DNA of 60,359 nt from JAADEM01 sp965371855 (GTDB lineage: Bacteria > Bacteroidota > Bacteroidia > Bacteroidales > Marinilabiliaceae). Positions within the stretch are counted from its first letter, which is position 1. The number at the start of each line of letters is the position of its first letter. Shown piece after piece: positions 26,574 through 35,806 of the stretch. The notes below the pieces were generated by a model. The model searched no databases and was not told where the DNA came from. It saw nothing but the letters and a program-made list of their open reading frames with translations. The position numbers and the translations under genes were made by a program. Location: NCBI GenBank assembly GCA_965371855.1, contig CBDUZZ010000024.1:1-60359 (forward strand), given 5' to 3'.

Positions 26574-29279
26574 ATGAAAAAAATATATCAACAGCTCACA
26601 TCCACATGGTTGACGGGTACTCTTTTGCTGTTTATTGCCATTGTTATCGGTACGGCTACATTTATTGAAAATGATTTTGGAACAGAAGCGGCAAAAGCAT
26701 TAGTTTATGATACATGGTGGTTTGAACTGGCATTTTTTATTCTTGCCCTAAATCTGTTTGGCAATCTTACCAACTATAAGTTATGGTGTTTAAAAAGACT
26801 GCCGGTACTGGTGTTTCATCTGGCTTTTTTTCTTATCATTTTGGGAGCTGCCACAACCAGATATTTTGGATATGAAGGAACAATGCATATACGAGAAGGG
26901 GAGTCTTCAAATGCTATTTTATCGAGTGACAATTATGTTGAAGTTACTGCTTCAGTAGAAAATGAAAAATATAATGATGAGAAAGGAGTGCATTTTTCAG
27001 CAGTCAGCCCGAATGAATATTCAACATCTTTTTCCACTGTCAAAGGAAAGGTGAAAATTAAAAGCGTTGAATTTATACCACAAGCGAAGATGGATATTGT
27101 ACTTGATGCAATTAGATTTGAAATTTCGGTTGGAGATGTGAAAAAGGATTTATTTGTTTTTGGCAAAAACAACGCTGTGGGACAAACTTTTAAAACTATG
27201 ATTAATGGTGCAGAGGTGGCAATACGCTATGGTGCAAAGAATATTTTGTTGCCATTCAGAATATATCTTAACGACTTTGTACTGGAGCGTTATCCCGGCA
27301 GCAACAGTCCTTCGTCATATGCCAGTGAGATAACTCTGATAGATAAGCGGTTTAATATAAATGATAGCAGACGCATTTTTATGAACAATATTATGAAACA
27401 TGAAGGTTACCGGTTCTTTCAGGCTTCATACGATCAGGATGAGAAGGGAACGATACTGTCGGTTAACCGTGATGTGTGGGGAACATTTTTCACATATCTT
27501 GGATATCTTTTATTAACTATCGGGATGATGGCAGCTCTGATATTTTCGAATACCAGATTCAGATATTTGTTAAATAAAACCAAGAAACTGGCCAGAAAAA
27601 AGAGAGAGTTAATCGGAGTGTTTTTGTTGCTTATTACTACTTCTTCAATGGCTTTCGGGATTAATCCTCCTCATCCGGTATCGAAGGAAACTGCTGCGAA
27701 ATTTGGGAGTTTATGGGTTCAGGATAATGGAGGAAGGATAAAACCATTAAATACCCTGAATAGTGAAATTACCCGAAAACTTGTAAAACATAACAGTTAT
27801 AAAGGATTAACTGCTGATCAGGTGATGCTTGGAATGTTATTGGATCCTGAATATTGGCAGGATGTTCCGATGATAACGGTTAAGAATAAGGAGTTGAGAG
27901 ACAGACTCGGACTGACAGGAAGAAAAGCATCTTTTAAACAGTTTTTTATTGGTAACGGGAAATATAAGATTGAGGACTTTGTTGAGATGGCTATCCGTAA
28001 AAGGCCATCATCCAGAAATAAGCTTGAGCAGGAGGTAATAAAAATAGATGAGCAGATAAATATTTTTTACATGGCTCAAACCGGAAGTTTTCTGCATATT
28101 TTCCCTATCCCCGATGCCACACATTCGCCATGGGTAAATACGAATTTTGTGACCGGAGGCCTTTCATCAATGGACAGTTTGTTCGTGAAAAACGTCTTGC
28201 ATGAATACATCACAGCATTAAAGCAAAATGACCTAAAAAAGGCAGAGGAATATATTTCTGCAATATCCAGTTATCAGAAAAAATATGCGTTAGATATTTT
28301 GCCGGGTGAAACAGATAATAAGGTTGAGATATTTTATAATAGCACCGGTGTTTTCATGATGCTGTTTCCGGTATTTTTTATACTGGGAGTAATAATGCTT
28401 GTATTTCAGTTTGTAACTCTGTTTAAACCACGTTTACAGTTTAATCCGGTTATGAAAACAGGATTTGTGTTAATCTTAACGGGGTTTCTGGCATATAGTA
28501 TTGGTTTAATACTCAGGGCTTATATATCAGGCCATGCTCCCTGGAGTAACGGTTATGAATCGATGTTATATATTGGTTGGGTGACTGTTCTGGCAGGGTT
28601 GATCTTTTATAATCGCAGTCCAATCTCATTATCTGTAAGTTCTATTTTTGGTGGTATTGTTCTTATGGTAGCTCATCTTAGCTGGATGAATCCTGAGATA
28701 ACAAATCTTGTTCCTGTATTGAAATCATACTGGTTGACTATTCATGTAGCTGTTATCACTGCCAGTTATGGTTTTCTTGGTCTTGGTGCTTTGCTGGGAT
28801 TCCTAAACCTCAGCCTTATAGGATTAAGAACTCCGAAAAACAGAACCGGATTAATGCTTACCATTGAGGAGTTGACGGCCATTACGGAAATGTCTCTTAC
28901 TGTGGGATTATACCTGCTTACTATCGGCTCATTTCTTGGTGGTGTTTGGGCTAACGAGTCATGGGGACGATATTGGGGCTGGGATCCTAAAGAAACCTGG
29001 TCGGCTGTTACAATAATAGTCTATGCATTTATCTTACACATGCGCCTTATTCCCGGGATGAAAGATATTACACTGTTTAATTTTGCAGCGTTGGTTGGTT
29101 TTGGCTCGGTTATTATGACATACCTTGGTGTTAACTATTACCTTGCCGGATTGCACTCTTATGCAAAAGGAGAACCCGTACCCGTTCCTGTATTTATCTA
29201 CTATACCATAGGAATAGTCTTTGTTGTTTCGGCAAATGCGTTTATGAATGATTATATGGAAAAGAAAGGGAAGGAATAG
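26574..29279 (+). CDS. ccsBA: fused cytochrome c biogenesis protein CcsBA
   Basis: A 901-residue fusion of ResB/CcsB and CcsA, the system II heme exporter and cytochrome c synthase of the inner membrane. Residues about 10-95 hold the first ResB helices, followed by a large periplasmic domain and a fourth ResB helix near 305. Another periplasmic stretch follows, and the CcsA part starts near 590 with eight helices. The heme-binding WWD motif is at about 797-808 (WGRYWGWDPKETW), and the flanking external His occurs in GVNYYLAGLHSYA. It implies that c-type cytochromes are made. No cytochrome c gene lies next to it. Confidence 0.95.
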   Translation: MKKIYQQLTSTWLTGTLLLFIAIVIGTATFIENDFGTEAAKALVYDTWWFELAFFILALNLFGNLTNYKLWCLKRLPVLVFHLAFFLIILGAATTRYFGYEGTMHIREGESSNAILSSDNYVEVTASVENEKYNDEKGVHFSAVSPNEYSTSFSTVKGKVKIKSVEFIPQAKMDIVLDAIRFEISVGDVKKDLFVFGKNNAVGQTFKTMINGAEVAIRYGAKNILLPFRIYLNDFVLERYPGSNSPSSYASEITLIDKRFNINDSRRIFMNNIMKHEGYRFFQASYDQDEKGTILSVNRDVWGTFFTYLGYLLLTIGMMAALIFSNTRFRYLLNKTKKLARKKRELIGVFLLLITTSSMAFGINPPHPVSKETAAKFGSLWVQDNGGRIKPLNTLNSEITRKLVKHNSYKGLTADQVMLGMLLDPEYWQDVPMITVKNKELRDRLGLTGRKASFKQFFIGNGKYKIEDFVEMAIRKRPSSRNKLEQEVIKIDEQINIFYMAQTGSFLHIFPIPDATHSPWVNTNFVTGGLSSMDSLFVKNVLHEYITALKQNDLKKAEEYISAISSYQKKYALDILPGETDNKVEIFYNSTGVFMMLFPVFFILGVIMLVFQFVTLFKPRLQFNPVMKTGFVLILTGFLAYSIGLILRAYISGHAPWSNGYESMLYIGWVTVLAGLIFYNRSPISLSVSSIFGGIVLMVAHLSWMNPEITNLVPVLKSYWLTIHVAVITASYGFLGLGALLGFLNLSLIGLRTPKNRTGLMLTIEELTAITEMSLTVGLYLLTIGSFLGGVWANESWGRYWGWDPKETWSAVTIIVYAFILHMRLIPGMKDITLFNFAALVGFGSVIMTYLGVNYYLAGLHSYAKGEPVPVPVFIYYTIGIVFVVSANAFMNDYMEKKGKE

Positions 29280-29293
29280 GGGAGTGTCAAGCC

Positions 29294-29764
29294 TTATAAA
29301 TATTCCAACAACCCGGTATTGAACTTTTCTATTTCCTCTTTGCTGCTTCCTGGAGCAGGTGCCCAGGGAGCAAAATTTTCAGATTTCAATGGGGCATAGG
29401 GGCCCTGTTTGATTTCATAAACCACTGTGTTTTTTTCAAGAACAACAAGGGAGTGCCAAACGCCTTTTTCAATATCAAGTCCGTAAACTCTTTTTTCAGG
29501 AGAAACAACTGTTGAAGAGGTTACATTTCCGTTATCGTCAAAAGTGAAGAAAGCTACACTACCGCGTAACACAAGAAACACCTCCTCTTTATCCGGGTCT
29601 TTATGTCTGTGGGGCGGGAGGTATGTATCAGGCTCCATTGCATTCAGCAAACGGTTAAGTATGTCACTTTCATTTTCATGAAAATTATAATTCATCCGCT
29701 TGCGAGGGCTGTTTTTTGCTTTTTGTGAGGTTATGTTCAGGAGTTCTTCGGAGATTATTTTCAT
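29294..29764 (-). CDS. WbuC-family cupin metalloprotein
   Basis: A 156-residue protein of the WbuC cupin family, found often near sugar-nucleotide and O-antigen genes but also alone. The metal site is PPHRHKDPDKEEVFLVLRG (two His and one Glu) and GVWHSLVVLE (His). The N-terminus MKIISEELLNITSQKAKNSP and the C-terminal GPYAPLKSENFAPWAPAPG are family hallmarks. It converges with ccsBA, 14 bases apart. Its own substrate is unknown. Confidence 0.88.
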   Translation of the reverse strand: MKIISEELLNITSQKAKNSPRKRMNYNFHENESDILNRLLNAMEPDTYLPPHRHKDPDKEEVFLVLRGSVAFFTFDDNGNVTSSTVVSPEKRVYGLDIEKGVWHSLVVLEKNTVVYEIKQGPYAPLKSENFAPWAPAPGSSKEEIEKFNTGLLEYL

Positions 29765-30134
29765 GGGGTTTCAGATAAATGTTTTTTCACTTTGTAACAA
29801 TTAAAAACAAAGATAATCTTTTGTATTTTAGTCACCCGGTGACTATCATTAAATTAAATGCATAAATAGGACACTGATAAACACAGATTTAACCAGATAA
29901 TTATCTGTGAAAATCTGCTTAATCAGTAAAATCTGCGTGTTGAAAACTAATTTTTCCTGAAACACTCTTCAAAGATATGCCAATAGAAATAGTTTCAGAA
30001 TATTCATAATATCATGTTTTATTGATTAGAGTATTTTTGGGCAAGAAGGTTTAACATGAATTAAAGGAAATCTCTCATCATAATTTCGACATAACAAGGA
30101 AATTCCTTACCTTTTGCATCAAAAATATTTAGTT
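29765..30134. other. divergent intergenic region with repeat-like segment
   Basis: 370 bases between the divergent cupin and hemerythrin genes. Besides the cupin promoter it holds, at about 29870-29938, a stretch with several AATCTG/CAGATT copies and the palindrome CAGATAATTATCTG (29894-29907). I recall such AATCTG-rich intergenic repeats in many Bacteroidota genomes. A short palindrome AAGGAAATTCCTT at 30096-30108 lies just before the hemerythrin gene, partly overlapping TTACCTTTTG, which could be its -7 region. Confidence 0.5.
29808..29844 (-). promoter_or_regulatory. promoter and palindrome upstream of the cupin gene
   Basis: Minus-strand TATCTTTG at 29815-29808 is an exact -7 box. About 15-30 bases upstream is the palindrome AGTCACCCGGTGACT (29830-29844), covering where the -33 box would be. 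This is a plausible repressor site. Confidence 0.45.
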
Positions 30135-31325
30135 ATGTCGGAGATATCAAGTCATGTTGTTGATCATAGTAAAGAGTTATATAAATTAACGAAGGGCTTC
30201 CTCGATGGAAGTAAGGGGGGAGTGCTGTACACAAAATATCAAAGTATTATTGAATGTGCATCTCCTTTAGAGGTTGTGTTGGCATTCGATATGATAATGA
30301 AAGACAACTACCCCATTAATGATGTAAAATCAACTATTAACAAAGTTCTTAATTTGCTATATAAAACCCTTAATGAACATCAGTCAATTGCTCCTGCTGA
30401 TGGAAGTTATCTTGAGAGTTTAATTAAGAACAATGCAGCAATGGCTGATATGCTGGATGCTATTAAACCATTGGTAAAGGCATTTAATAAAAACACTCAG
30501 GATGAAGAAATCAGAAAGCAGCTTATAGATTCATTTAAAGAACTGCTTATCTTTAAAAAGCACTATGTAATTAAAGAAAACCTTCTTTTCCCTATTATTG
30601 AAAAATACATGCCTGAGCATCGCTGTTTGCAAATAATGTGGTCATTTCATGATGATATATATCGGAATTTGAATGACCTCATTGACAAACTCTATGATTT
30701 GAAGGAAGACATTTTTGAGATTAATCAACTTTTCGGATTAGTGTTTTTTAATATGCTGGCTATAAAATTCAGGGAAGAGAAAATCTTATTTCCTGTAATT
30801 TTGGAGATTATTCCGGATGAGGAGATTAACAGGTTGTTTGAAGAGAGTCTTGAGTTGGGATACCCGTTTTTCACACCTACTCCAAAAATTAAGAAAAGAG
30901 ATGAAGAAGTGCTTCCGGAGGGAAAGATAGACCTTGGTACAGGCCGGATTACAGTGGAGCAGTTGAAGCTTGTTTTTTCACATTTACCGTTAGATATTAC
31001 TTATGTAGACGAGAACGATACTGTTCAGTTCTTTTCCACACCACCACATCGTATCTTCCCCAGAACAAAGGCTGTAATAGGCCGGTCTGTGCAAAACTGT
31101 CATCCGCACGAAAGTATTGATATCGTAAACCGGATAGTGGATGCATTTAAAAAAGGAGAAAAAGATGTTGCGGAATTTTGGTTTAATATGAAGGGAAAGA
31201 TGATATTTATACAATATTTTGCCGTACGAAATGAAAAGGGTGCGTATAAAGGAGTTTTGGAAGTATCCCGGGAAGTTAGTCATATCCGCGAGCTTCAGGG
31301 AGTAAAAAGATTATTGGACTGGTAA
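30135..31325 (+). CDS. DUF438 hemerythrin-like / PAS sensor protein
   Basis: A 396-residue soluble protein. Residues about 1-80 are the DUF438 region. Residues about 100-245 form a hemerythrin-like four-helix bundle with candidate iron ligands in LNEHQS, KKHYVIKENLLFP, SFHDDIY and KFREEKILFP. Residues about 275-395 are a PAS domain (LPLDITYVDENDTVQFFSTP, RTKAVIGRSVQNCHPHES). Such proteins are often linked with nitrosative or oxygen sensing, and the PAS type can bind heme. I prefer the ATG at 30135 over an upstream TTG because a -7-like box overlaps the latter. The link to the NOR-like genes 5 kb away is inference. Confidence 0.85.
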   Translation: MSEISSHVVDHSKELYKLTKGFLDGSKGGVLYTKYQSIIECASPLEVVLAFDMIMKDNYPINDVKSTINKVLNLLYKTLNEHQSIAPADGSYLESLIKNNAAMADMLDAIKPLVKAFNKNTQDEEIRKQLIDSFKELLIFKKHYVIKENLLFPIIEKYMPEHRCLQIMWSFHDDIYRNLNDLIDKLYDLKEDIFEINQLFGLVFFNMLAIKFREEKILFPVILEIIPDEEINRLFEESLELGYPFFTPTPKIKKRDEEVLPEGKIDLGTGRITVEQLKLVFSHLPLDITYVDENDTVQFFSTPPHRIFPRTKAVIGRSVQNCHPHESIDIVNRIVDAFKKGEKDVAEFWFNMKGKMIFIQYFAVRNEKGAYKGVLEVSREVSHIRELQGVKRLLDW

Positions 31326-31406
31326 CTGAGTAATGTGATGATATGTTGATGAGATAATTATCGGGTCAGGGAGTCAATTAAATAATATCATTAAATAATT
31401 ATTCTA

Positions 31407-32774
31407 ATGCAATTAAAAAGTTTTAATCCGGCAAAGGGAGAGCTAAATCGTAGTTATCCTGCACATCAATTGGATGAAGTGGATCAGATGCTTGATGATT
31501 CCGTTTTGGCATTTAAATGGTGGAGAAGAACAAGTTTTGAGGAGCGTTCTGTTTTGTTGAAGAATATAGCAAATGTGCTTCGTAGTAAAATAGAAGGTCT
31601 ATCTTTCACTATTACGATAGAGATGGGGAAACATATACGTGAGGCCCGTGCCGAGATAGAAAAGTGTGCTCAGGTATGTGATTATTATGCTGAGAATGGT
31701 GCATCTTTTTTGGCTTCGGAGATTGTCGAAACCAATGCTTCTCAATCTTATATTTCTTATCAACCTTTAGGGCCTATTCTGGCAATTATGCCGTGGAACT
31801 TCCCTTTTTGGCAGGTTTTCAGGTTTGCCGTCCCAACTATTATGGGTGGGAATACGGCATTACTTAAGCATGCCTCAAATGTTCCCGGTTGTGCTGTTGC
31901 GCTAGAAGATGTTTTTGCAAAAGCAGGACTCCCTGAAAATGTTTTCCGTACTCTTTTAATACCCAGCAGTAAGATTGATATAGTAATCACAGATAAAAGG
32001 ATTAAAGCCATAACACTTACAGGAAGTACCCCTGCGGGTAAGTCAGTTGCTGTTTTAGCTGGTAAACATCTTAAAAAAACGATTCTTGAGCTTGGCGGAA
32101 GCGATCCTTATCTTATTCTTGATGATGCTGATCTTGACCTTGCTGTTGAGGCTTGCGTGTCGGGTCGATTATTAAATGCCGGCCAGAGCTGTATCAGTGC
32201 CAAAAGGTTTATTGCGGTTGATTCAATATATGACAGATTTGAAGAGATGTTTACTGAAAGAATGAAAGAAGCAAATTATGGTGATCCTTTTGACGATTCT
32301 GTTACTTTCGGCCCGATAGCCAGAAATAGCCTGCGTGAAGAGCTTCATGTTCAGGTAGACAGAAGTATTGATAAAGGAGCCATATTGCTTACCGGAGGTG
32401 AAATTCCTGATATAGATGGGTGTTTTTATCCTTCAACAGTTTTATCGGGAGTAAAACCCGGAATGCCTGCATACCATGATGAGCTGTTTGGTCCTGTTGC
32501 TTCTCTTATCAGGGTAAAAGATGAAAAGGAAGCGATAAAGACAGCTAATGATACATCTTTTGGTTTGGGAGCTGTTGTTTTTACTCAGGATATTGAGAGA
32601 GGCAGACATATCGCCGAATTTGAGCTGGAAGCAGGGAGTTGTTTTGTAAATGATTTTGTCAGATCTGATCCCAGGTTGCCTTTTGGTGGCATTAAGGGCA
32701 GTGGTTATGGCAGGGAGCTTTCGTATTTTGGGATGAGGGAGTTCCAGAATGTGAAAACTATTTATATAAGATAA
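31407..32774 (+). CDS. aldehyde dehydrogenase (succinate-semialdehyde type)
   Basis: A 455-residue NAD(P)-dependent aldehyde dehydrogenase. The cofactor region is PWNFPFWQVFRFAVPTIMGG and TGSTPAGKSVAVLAGKHLKK. The general base Glu lies in LELGGSDPYLI, and the catalytic Cys in NAGQSCISAKRFI. The C-terminal LPFGGIKGSGYGRELS is typical. The overall pattern is closest to short succinate-semialdehyde dehydrogenases (GabD/Sad type), but the substrate is not proved. recX begins one base after its stop, and an LPP20-like gene follows, forming a three-gene operon. Confidence 0.93.
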   Translation: MQLKSFNPAKGELNRSYPAHQLDEVDQMLDDSVLAFKWWRRTSFEERSVLLKNIANVLRSKIEGLSFTITIEMGKHIREARAEIEKCAQVCDYYAENGASFLASEIVETNASQSYISYQPLGPILAIMPWNFPFWQVFRFAVPTIMGGNTALLKHASNVPGCAVALEDVFAKAGLPENVFRTLLIPSSKIDIVITDKRIKAITLTGSTPAGKSVAVLAGKHLKKTILELGGSDPYLILDDADLDLAVEACVSGRLLNAGQSCISAKRFIAVDSIYDRFEEMFTERMKEANYGDPFDDSVTFGPIARNSLREELHVQVDRSIDKGAILLTGGEIPDIDGCFYPSTVLSGVKPGMPAYHDELFGPVASLIRVKDEKEAIKTANDTSFGLGAVVFTQDIERGRHIAEFELEAGSCFVNDFVRSDPRLPFGGIKGSGYGRELSYFGMREFQNVKTIYIR

Positions 32775-32775
32775 A

Positions 32776-33228
32776 ATGGAACCTAAGGAAGCATTAAATC
32801 GCGCTGCGGCTTACTGCTCACGACAGGAACGTTGTATAAACGATGTTGTACGAAAGTTGCAAATGTGGGAAGTTGATCCGGAAGAGTTTGGTGCGATTAT
32901 TGAGCGCTTAGTAGATGAAAAATTCATTGATGAAAAGAGATTTACGGCATTTTATGTACGTGATAAGTTCCGGTTTAACGGGTGGGGTAAGGTAAAGATT
33001 AGATGGAATCTGAAACAGAAAAATGTGACAGGAGTGGCTATCGAAAAAGCCTTTGAAGGGATTGATGACAAGGAGTATGCCGGGAAGCTACAAGTGTTGT
33101 TGGAGAATAAACACAAACAGTTAAAAGGGAAAGACAGATATAAGATAAAAGCAGCATTGATAAGGTTTGCTCAGTCAAGAGGCTTTGAACCTGAAATAAT
33201 TTATCAGATTGTTAAAAAGTTAATTTAA
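32776..33228 (+). CDS. recX: RecX regulatory protein
   Basis: A 150-residue RecX homologue, a modulator that caps and limits RecA filaments. It shows the expected three-helix repeats: ALNRAAAYCSRQERCINDVV, LVDEKFIDEKRFTAFYVRDK and FNGWGKVKIRWNLKQKNV. recA is not in the window. It is squeezed between an aldehyde dehydrogenase gene and an LPP20-like gene with gaps of one and ten bases, so it is expressed with them rather than with recA. Confidence 0.92.
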   Translation: MEPKEALNRAAAYCSRQERCINDVVRKLQMWEVDPEEFGAIIERLVDEKFIDEKRFTAFYVRDKFRFNGWGKVKIRWNLKQKNVTGVAIEKAFEGIDDKEYAGKLQVLLENKHKQLKGKDRYKIKAALIRFAQSRGFEPEIIYQIVKKLI

Positions 33229-33238
33229 ATAAGTGATA

Positions 33239-34654
33239 ATGTATCTTAGTTTTAATAAGAGAAGGTTTTTTCTAAAAGCATGCTTATTCGTTTTGCTCAT
33301 AGCATTTGTTATTCCTCAGGGTGCATCAGCTAAAAGAAAACCGAAATGGGTAAAAGAGCGTCTTAATGATTCTGCATATTATATTGGAATAGCGATGTCG
33401 AAAAAAACCGGAGATGAGAGGGCGTATGTTAAAACAACCAGGGCAAAAGCTCTTAAGCAAATGAGCTCAGAGATAAAGGTGAAGATATCTTCCAATTCAG
33501 TTTTGCACCAATTAGAGGATATAGGTGGATTCAGGGAAGAATATGAAGCAGAAATACGCACATCGGTAGAGGAGACGATTGAAGGATATGAAGTTGAAAC
33601 ATGGGAGAACAGAAAAGAGTATTGGGTGATGGTGCGCATTTCGAAAGATCGTTACAGAAGAATGCAGCAGATGAAACTTGACATGGCCAAATCACATGCT
33701 TTTTCATATTATAAGGATGCTCAAAAAGCGGTTGAAAAGAATGATGTTTTTACGGCATTGAATTATTTAAACAAAGCAGTAAAAAGCATTAAAGATTATT
33801 TGGAAGAAGATCTGACACACCGAACAGTTGACGGAACATTCAATATGGGAACAGCGATATACAGTTTAATTCAGGATATCTTTCACCGGGTGGAACTCAC
33901 TCCTGTTCAAAAAACCTATTCTGTTAGTCTTTCAAAGCAAAAGCAGGTGCCTATCGCAGTAAAAGCAACGTTTTATTCCAGTAATGGTGAGGTTGTGCCA
34001 TTAGACGGATTGCCTTTGAATTTTTCATTTTCAAAAGGAGAGGGAGTTCTCTCTTCTCAGTCAGTAACGGATCAAGCCGGAATAGCAAAAGTTGTAATAT
34101 CAAGATTGATTTCGAAACGGAAAATGCAAGAGATAAAATGTTCCTTTGATTTTTCATTGATAAAAGAGAAAGAACAGAATGCAGAAACGGTAAAAGTATC
34201 AGAAATATTTTTCCCTGAGAAAATGATGCCGACAACATATATAGCTTTGGAATTGCAAAAATCAAAAGCATACTTGCAAATGGAAGAGGTTGTTTTTGAA
34301 AAGAAATCAGGACAAAAATCTTTTTTAAATTCAGCCAAGACTATACTTAATGAAAGCTTCTTTACTTTTACCAACAATCGTGAAGATGCTCATTTTATCG
34401 TGAAATTGAAAAGTGAGTTTATTGCCGGAGAAGAGAAAAAGGGTAACGGATACTCTTTGTTTATCGTTTTTGCTGATTTTAGTATAGCAATTATCAATGC
34501 CAAAACTGATGAAGAAGTTTTCTCCGATGGTTTTAATGGCATTAGAGGAATGCGACCGGGAAATTATGAATATGCCCTTAAAGATGCCAGAAAAAATGCG
34601 TTGGAAATGTTCAGGAAAAAGATAATAGAACGGCTGGAACAGTTAGACCTGTAA
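33239..34654 (+). CDS. LPP20-like exported protein
   Basis: A 471-residue exported protein. The signal peptide is at about 1-30 (FFLKACLFVLLIAFVIPQGASA). The next 130 residues resemble the LPP20/LPP-type domain (KPKWVKERLNDSAYYIGIAM, TTRAKALKQMSSEIKVKISS), with the KPxWV opening and a pattern of short helices. A middle domain looks beta-sandwich-like (PVQKTYSVSLSKQKQVPIAV onward), and the C-terminal part is unassigned. The ATG at 33239 is preferred to a GTG six bases earlier. Role unknown, probably in the outer envelope. Confidence 0.75.
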   Translation: MYLSFNKRRFFLKACLFVLLIAFVIPQGASAKRKPKWVKERLNDSAYYIGIAMSKKTGDERAYVKTTRAKALKQMSSEIKVKISSNSVLHQLEDIGGFREEYEAEIRTSVEETIEGYEVETWENRKEYWVMVRISKDRYRRMQQMKLDMAKSHAFSYYKDAQKAVEKNDVFTALNYLNKAVKSIKDYLEEDLTHRTVDGTFNMGTAIYSLIQDIFHRVELTPVQKTYSVSLSKQKQVPIAVKATFYSSNGEVVPLDGLPLNFSFSKGEGVLSSQSVTDQAGIAKVVISRLISKRKMQEIKCSFDFSLIKEKEQNAETVKVSEIFFPEKMMPTTYIALELQKSKAYLQMEEVVFEKKSGQKSFLNSAKTILNESFFTFTNNREDAHFIVKLKSEFIAGEEKKGNGYSLFIVFADFSIAIINAKTDEEVFSDGFNGIRGMRPGNYEYALKDARKNALEMFRKKIIERLEQLDL

Positions 34655-34670
34655 AAAGTGCCTCAAATAT

Positions 34671-34719
34671 TCACGGGGTGATTTGTTTGATATTGCATCA
34701 GTCACCCCGTGAGTTTTTT
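34671..34719 (+). terminator. terminator of the aldehyde dehydrogenase-recX-LPP20 operon
   Basis: An 11-bp perfect stem (TCACGGGGTGA at 34671-34681, TCACCCCGTGA at 34702-34712), with a 20-base loop, is followed by six T on the plus strand. It lies between convergent genes. Confidence 0.85.
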
Positions 34720-34726
34720 GTTTAAA

Positions 34727-35191
34727 CTATTTTTTTTCAATCAAGGGCATTTCTGCAAAGAGGGATGCCCTAATAGTTGTATCAATGAATCGGTCTATCT
34801 GTAAAAACCGTGTGGCAGCACCTGTGTCAAACTCCTTTTTAATAATCTTATAGTACTTGTTTTGTAAGCCAATCATCTTTTTACGCCGCTTAAAATAGTC
34901 TTTGTTGATAACGTCTAACTCTTCAGCTGTTAAGTCATCCCCTTTATTTACCATTTTCTTGTAATCAGTAATTGCAGATGCCTGTACCTTACTCTCTTCA
35001 GCCTCATATTTATCAAAAATAGGCCAAAAACGATCATACTCCCCGGTTGATAAATTCATGTTTTGAACAAAAAACACTTTCCTTTCGGAGTGTAAGATGG
35101 ATTTTACCAATTCAAGTTCTTCTGTTGTAACTTGAGAAAAGGCGGAGAAGCTAAAAGCCATAATCCCAAGTAGAAAAAAAATCTTCTTCAT
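34727..35191 (-). CDS. secreted helical protein of unknown function
   Basis: A 154-residue protein with a signal peptide (MKKIFFLLGIMAFSFSAFSQ). The mature part is charged and mostly helical, with YDRFWPIFDKYEAEESKVQA and KRRKKMIGLQNKYYKIIKKE. The WPIFxxYE and KKMIGLQ patterns resemble small periplasmic Bacteroidota proteins akin to Spy/LTXXQ-type helical proteins, but I see no LTXXQ motif. It diverges from the Rrf2 regulator with 166 bases between. A -7-like box (CATCTTTG, minus strand) lies at about 35273-35280. Confidence 0.7.
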   Translation of the reverse strand: MKKIFFLLGIMAFSFSAFSQVTTEELELVKSILHSERKVFFVQNMNLSTGEYDRFWPIFDKYEAEESKVQASAITDYKKMVNKGDDLTAEELDVINKDYFKRRKKMIGLQNKYYKIIKKEFDTGAATRFLQIDRFIDTTIRASLFAEMPLIEKK

Positions 35192-35338
35192 GATGTCAAA
35201 TTTAATTTTAATAATTTACAATTTAATATACTTATATAACTGAAAACATTTTAGATGTAATTATGTTCAAACAAAGATGATTATTTATTGCCTGATATTT
35301 TTGTTTTGAACAATGTTATAGTTTTTTTTGTTAAACTA

Positions 35339-35352
35339 ATACCTAAAGGTAT
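35339..35352. promoter_or_regulatory. palindromic candidate Rrf2 operator
   Basis: ATACCTAAAGGTAT is a 14-bp inverted repeat (ATACC, four-base centre, GGTAT) five bases before the Rrf2 start codon. Rrf2-family regulators often bind such palindromes at their own promoters. It would control the regulator and the two oxidase genes together. The divergent secreted-protein gene lies 150 bases away. Confidence 0.5.
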
Positions 35353-35357
35353 CATTT

Positions 35358-35804
35358 ATGAATTTTAGTAAAACCACTGAGTATTCTTTGAGGATATTAA
35401 GCTTTATGGCTGTAGATGAAACGAAATTGTATAATGCTGAAATGTTATCCAGCTGTTTAGAAATTCCTTTCCGCTATTTGCGGAAACAACTTACAAGACT
35501 AGTAAAAAGTGGCTTGCTTGTCAGTCGTCAGGGTAAAAGAGGAGGATATCGAATATCCAGACCGATAAAAGAAATATCTCTTTGGGATATTATAGGGGCA
35601 ACAGAAGGAGTGCTAAATCAACATGAATGTCTTTTGGGGTTTGATAATTGTGTTTTTGGTAGTAAATGTTCTTTACACGAAAAATGGGCGGCTGTACAGG
35701 ATGTGATTAACGAGATGCTTAAGAACACAACTTTAGCGGAATTAAAAGAAACAGGATCTCACAGATTTATTATACAACACAATTTACTAACTAAAAATGT
35801 TTAA
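35358..35804 (+). CDS. Rrf2-family Fe-S regulator (NsrR/IscR type)
   Basis: A 148-residue winged-helix regulator. The DNA-binding part is MNFSKTTEYSLRILSFMAVD with recognition helix FRYLRKQLTRLVKSGLL and wing SRQGKRGGYRISRP. Three cysteines, C91, C98 and C104 (ECLLGFDNCVFGSKCSLHEKW), are spaced as in cluster-binding NsrR and IscR proteins. NsrR senses nitric oxide. Its stop codon is two bases from the subunit II start, so regulator and oxidase pair form an operon. That coupling fits NO or oxygen sensing, and NsrR-like function is an inference. Confidence 0.88.
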   Translation: MNFSKTTEYSLRILSFMAVDETKLYNAEMLSSCLEIPFRYLRKQLTRLVKSGLLVSRQGKRGGYRISRPIKEISLWDIIGATEGVLNQHECLLGFDNCVFGSKCSLHEKWAAVQDVINEMLKNTTLAELKETGSHRFIIQHNLLTKNV

Positions 35805-35806
35805 TT

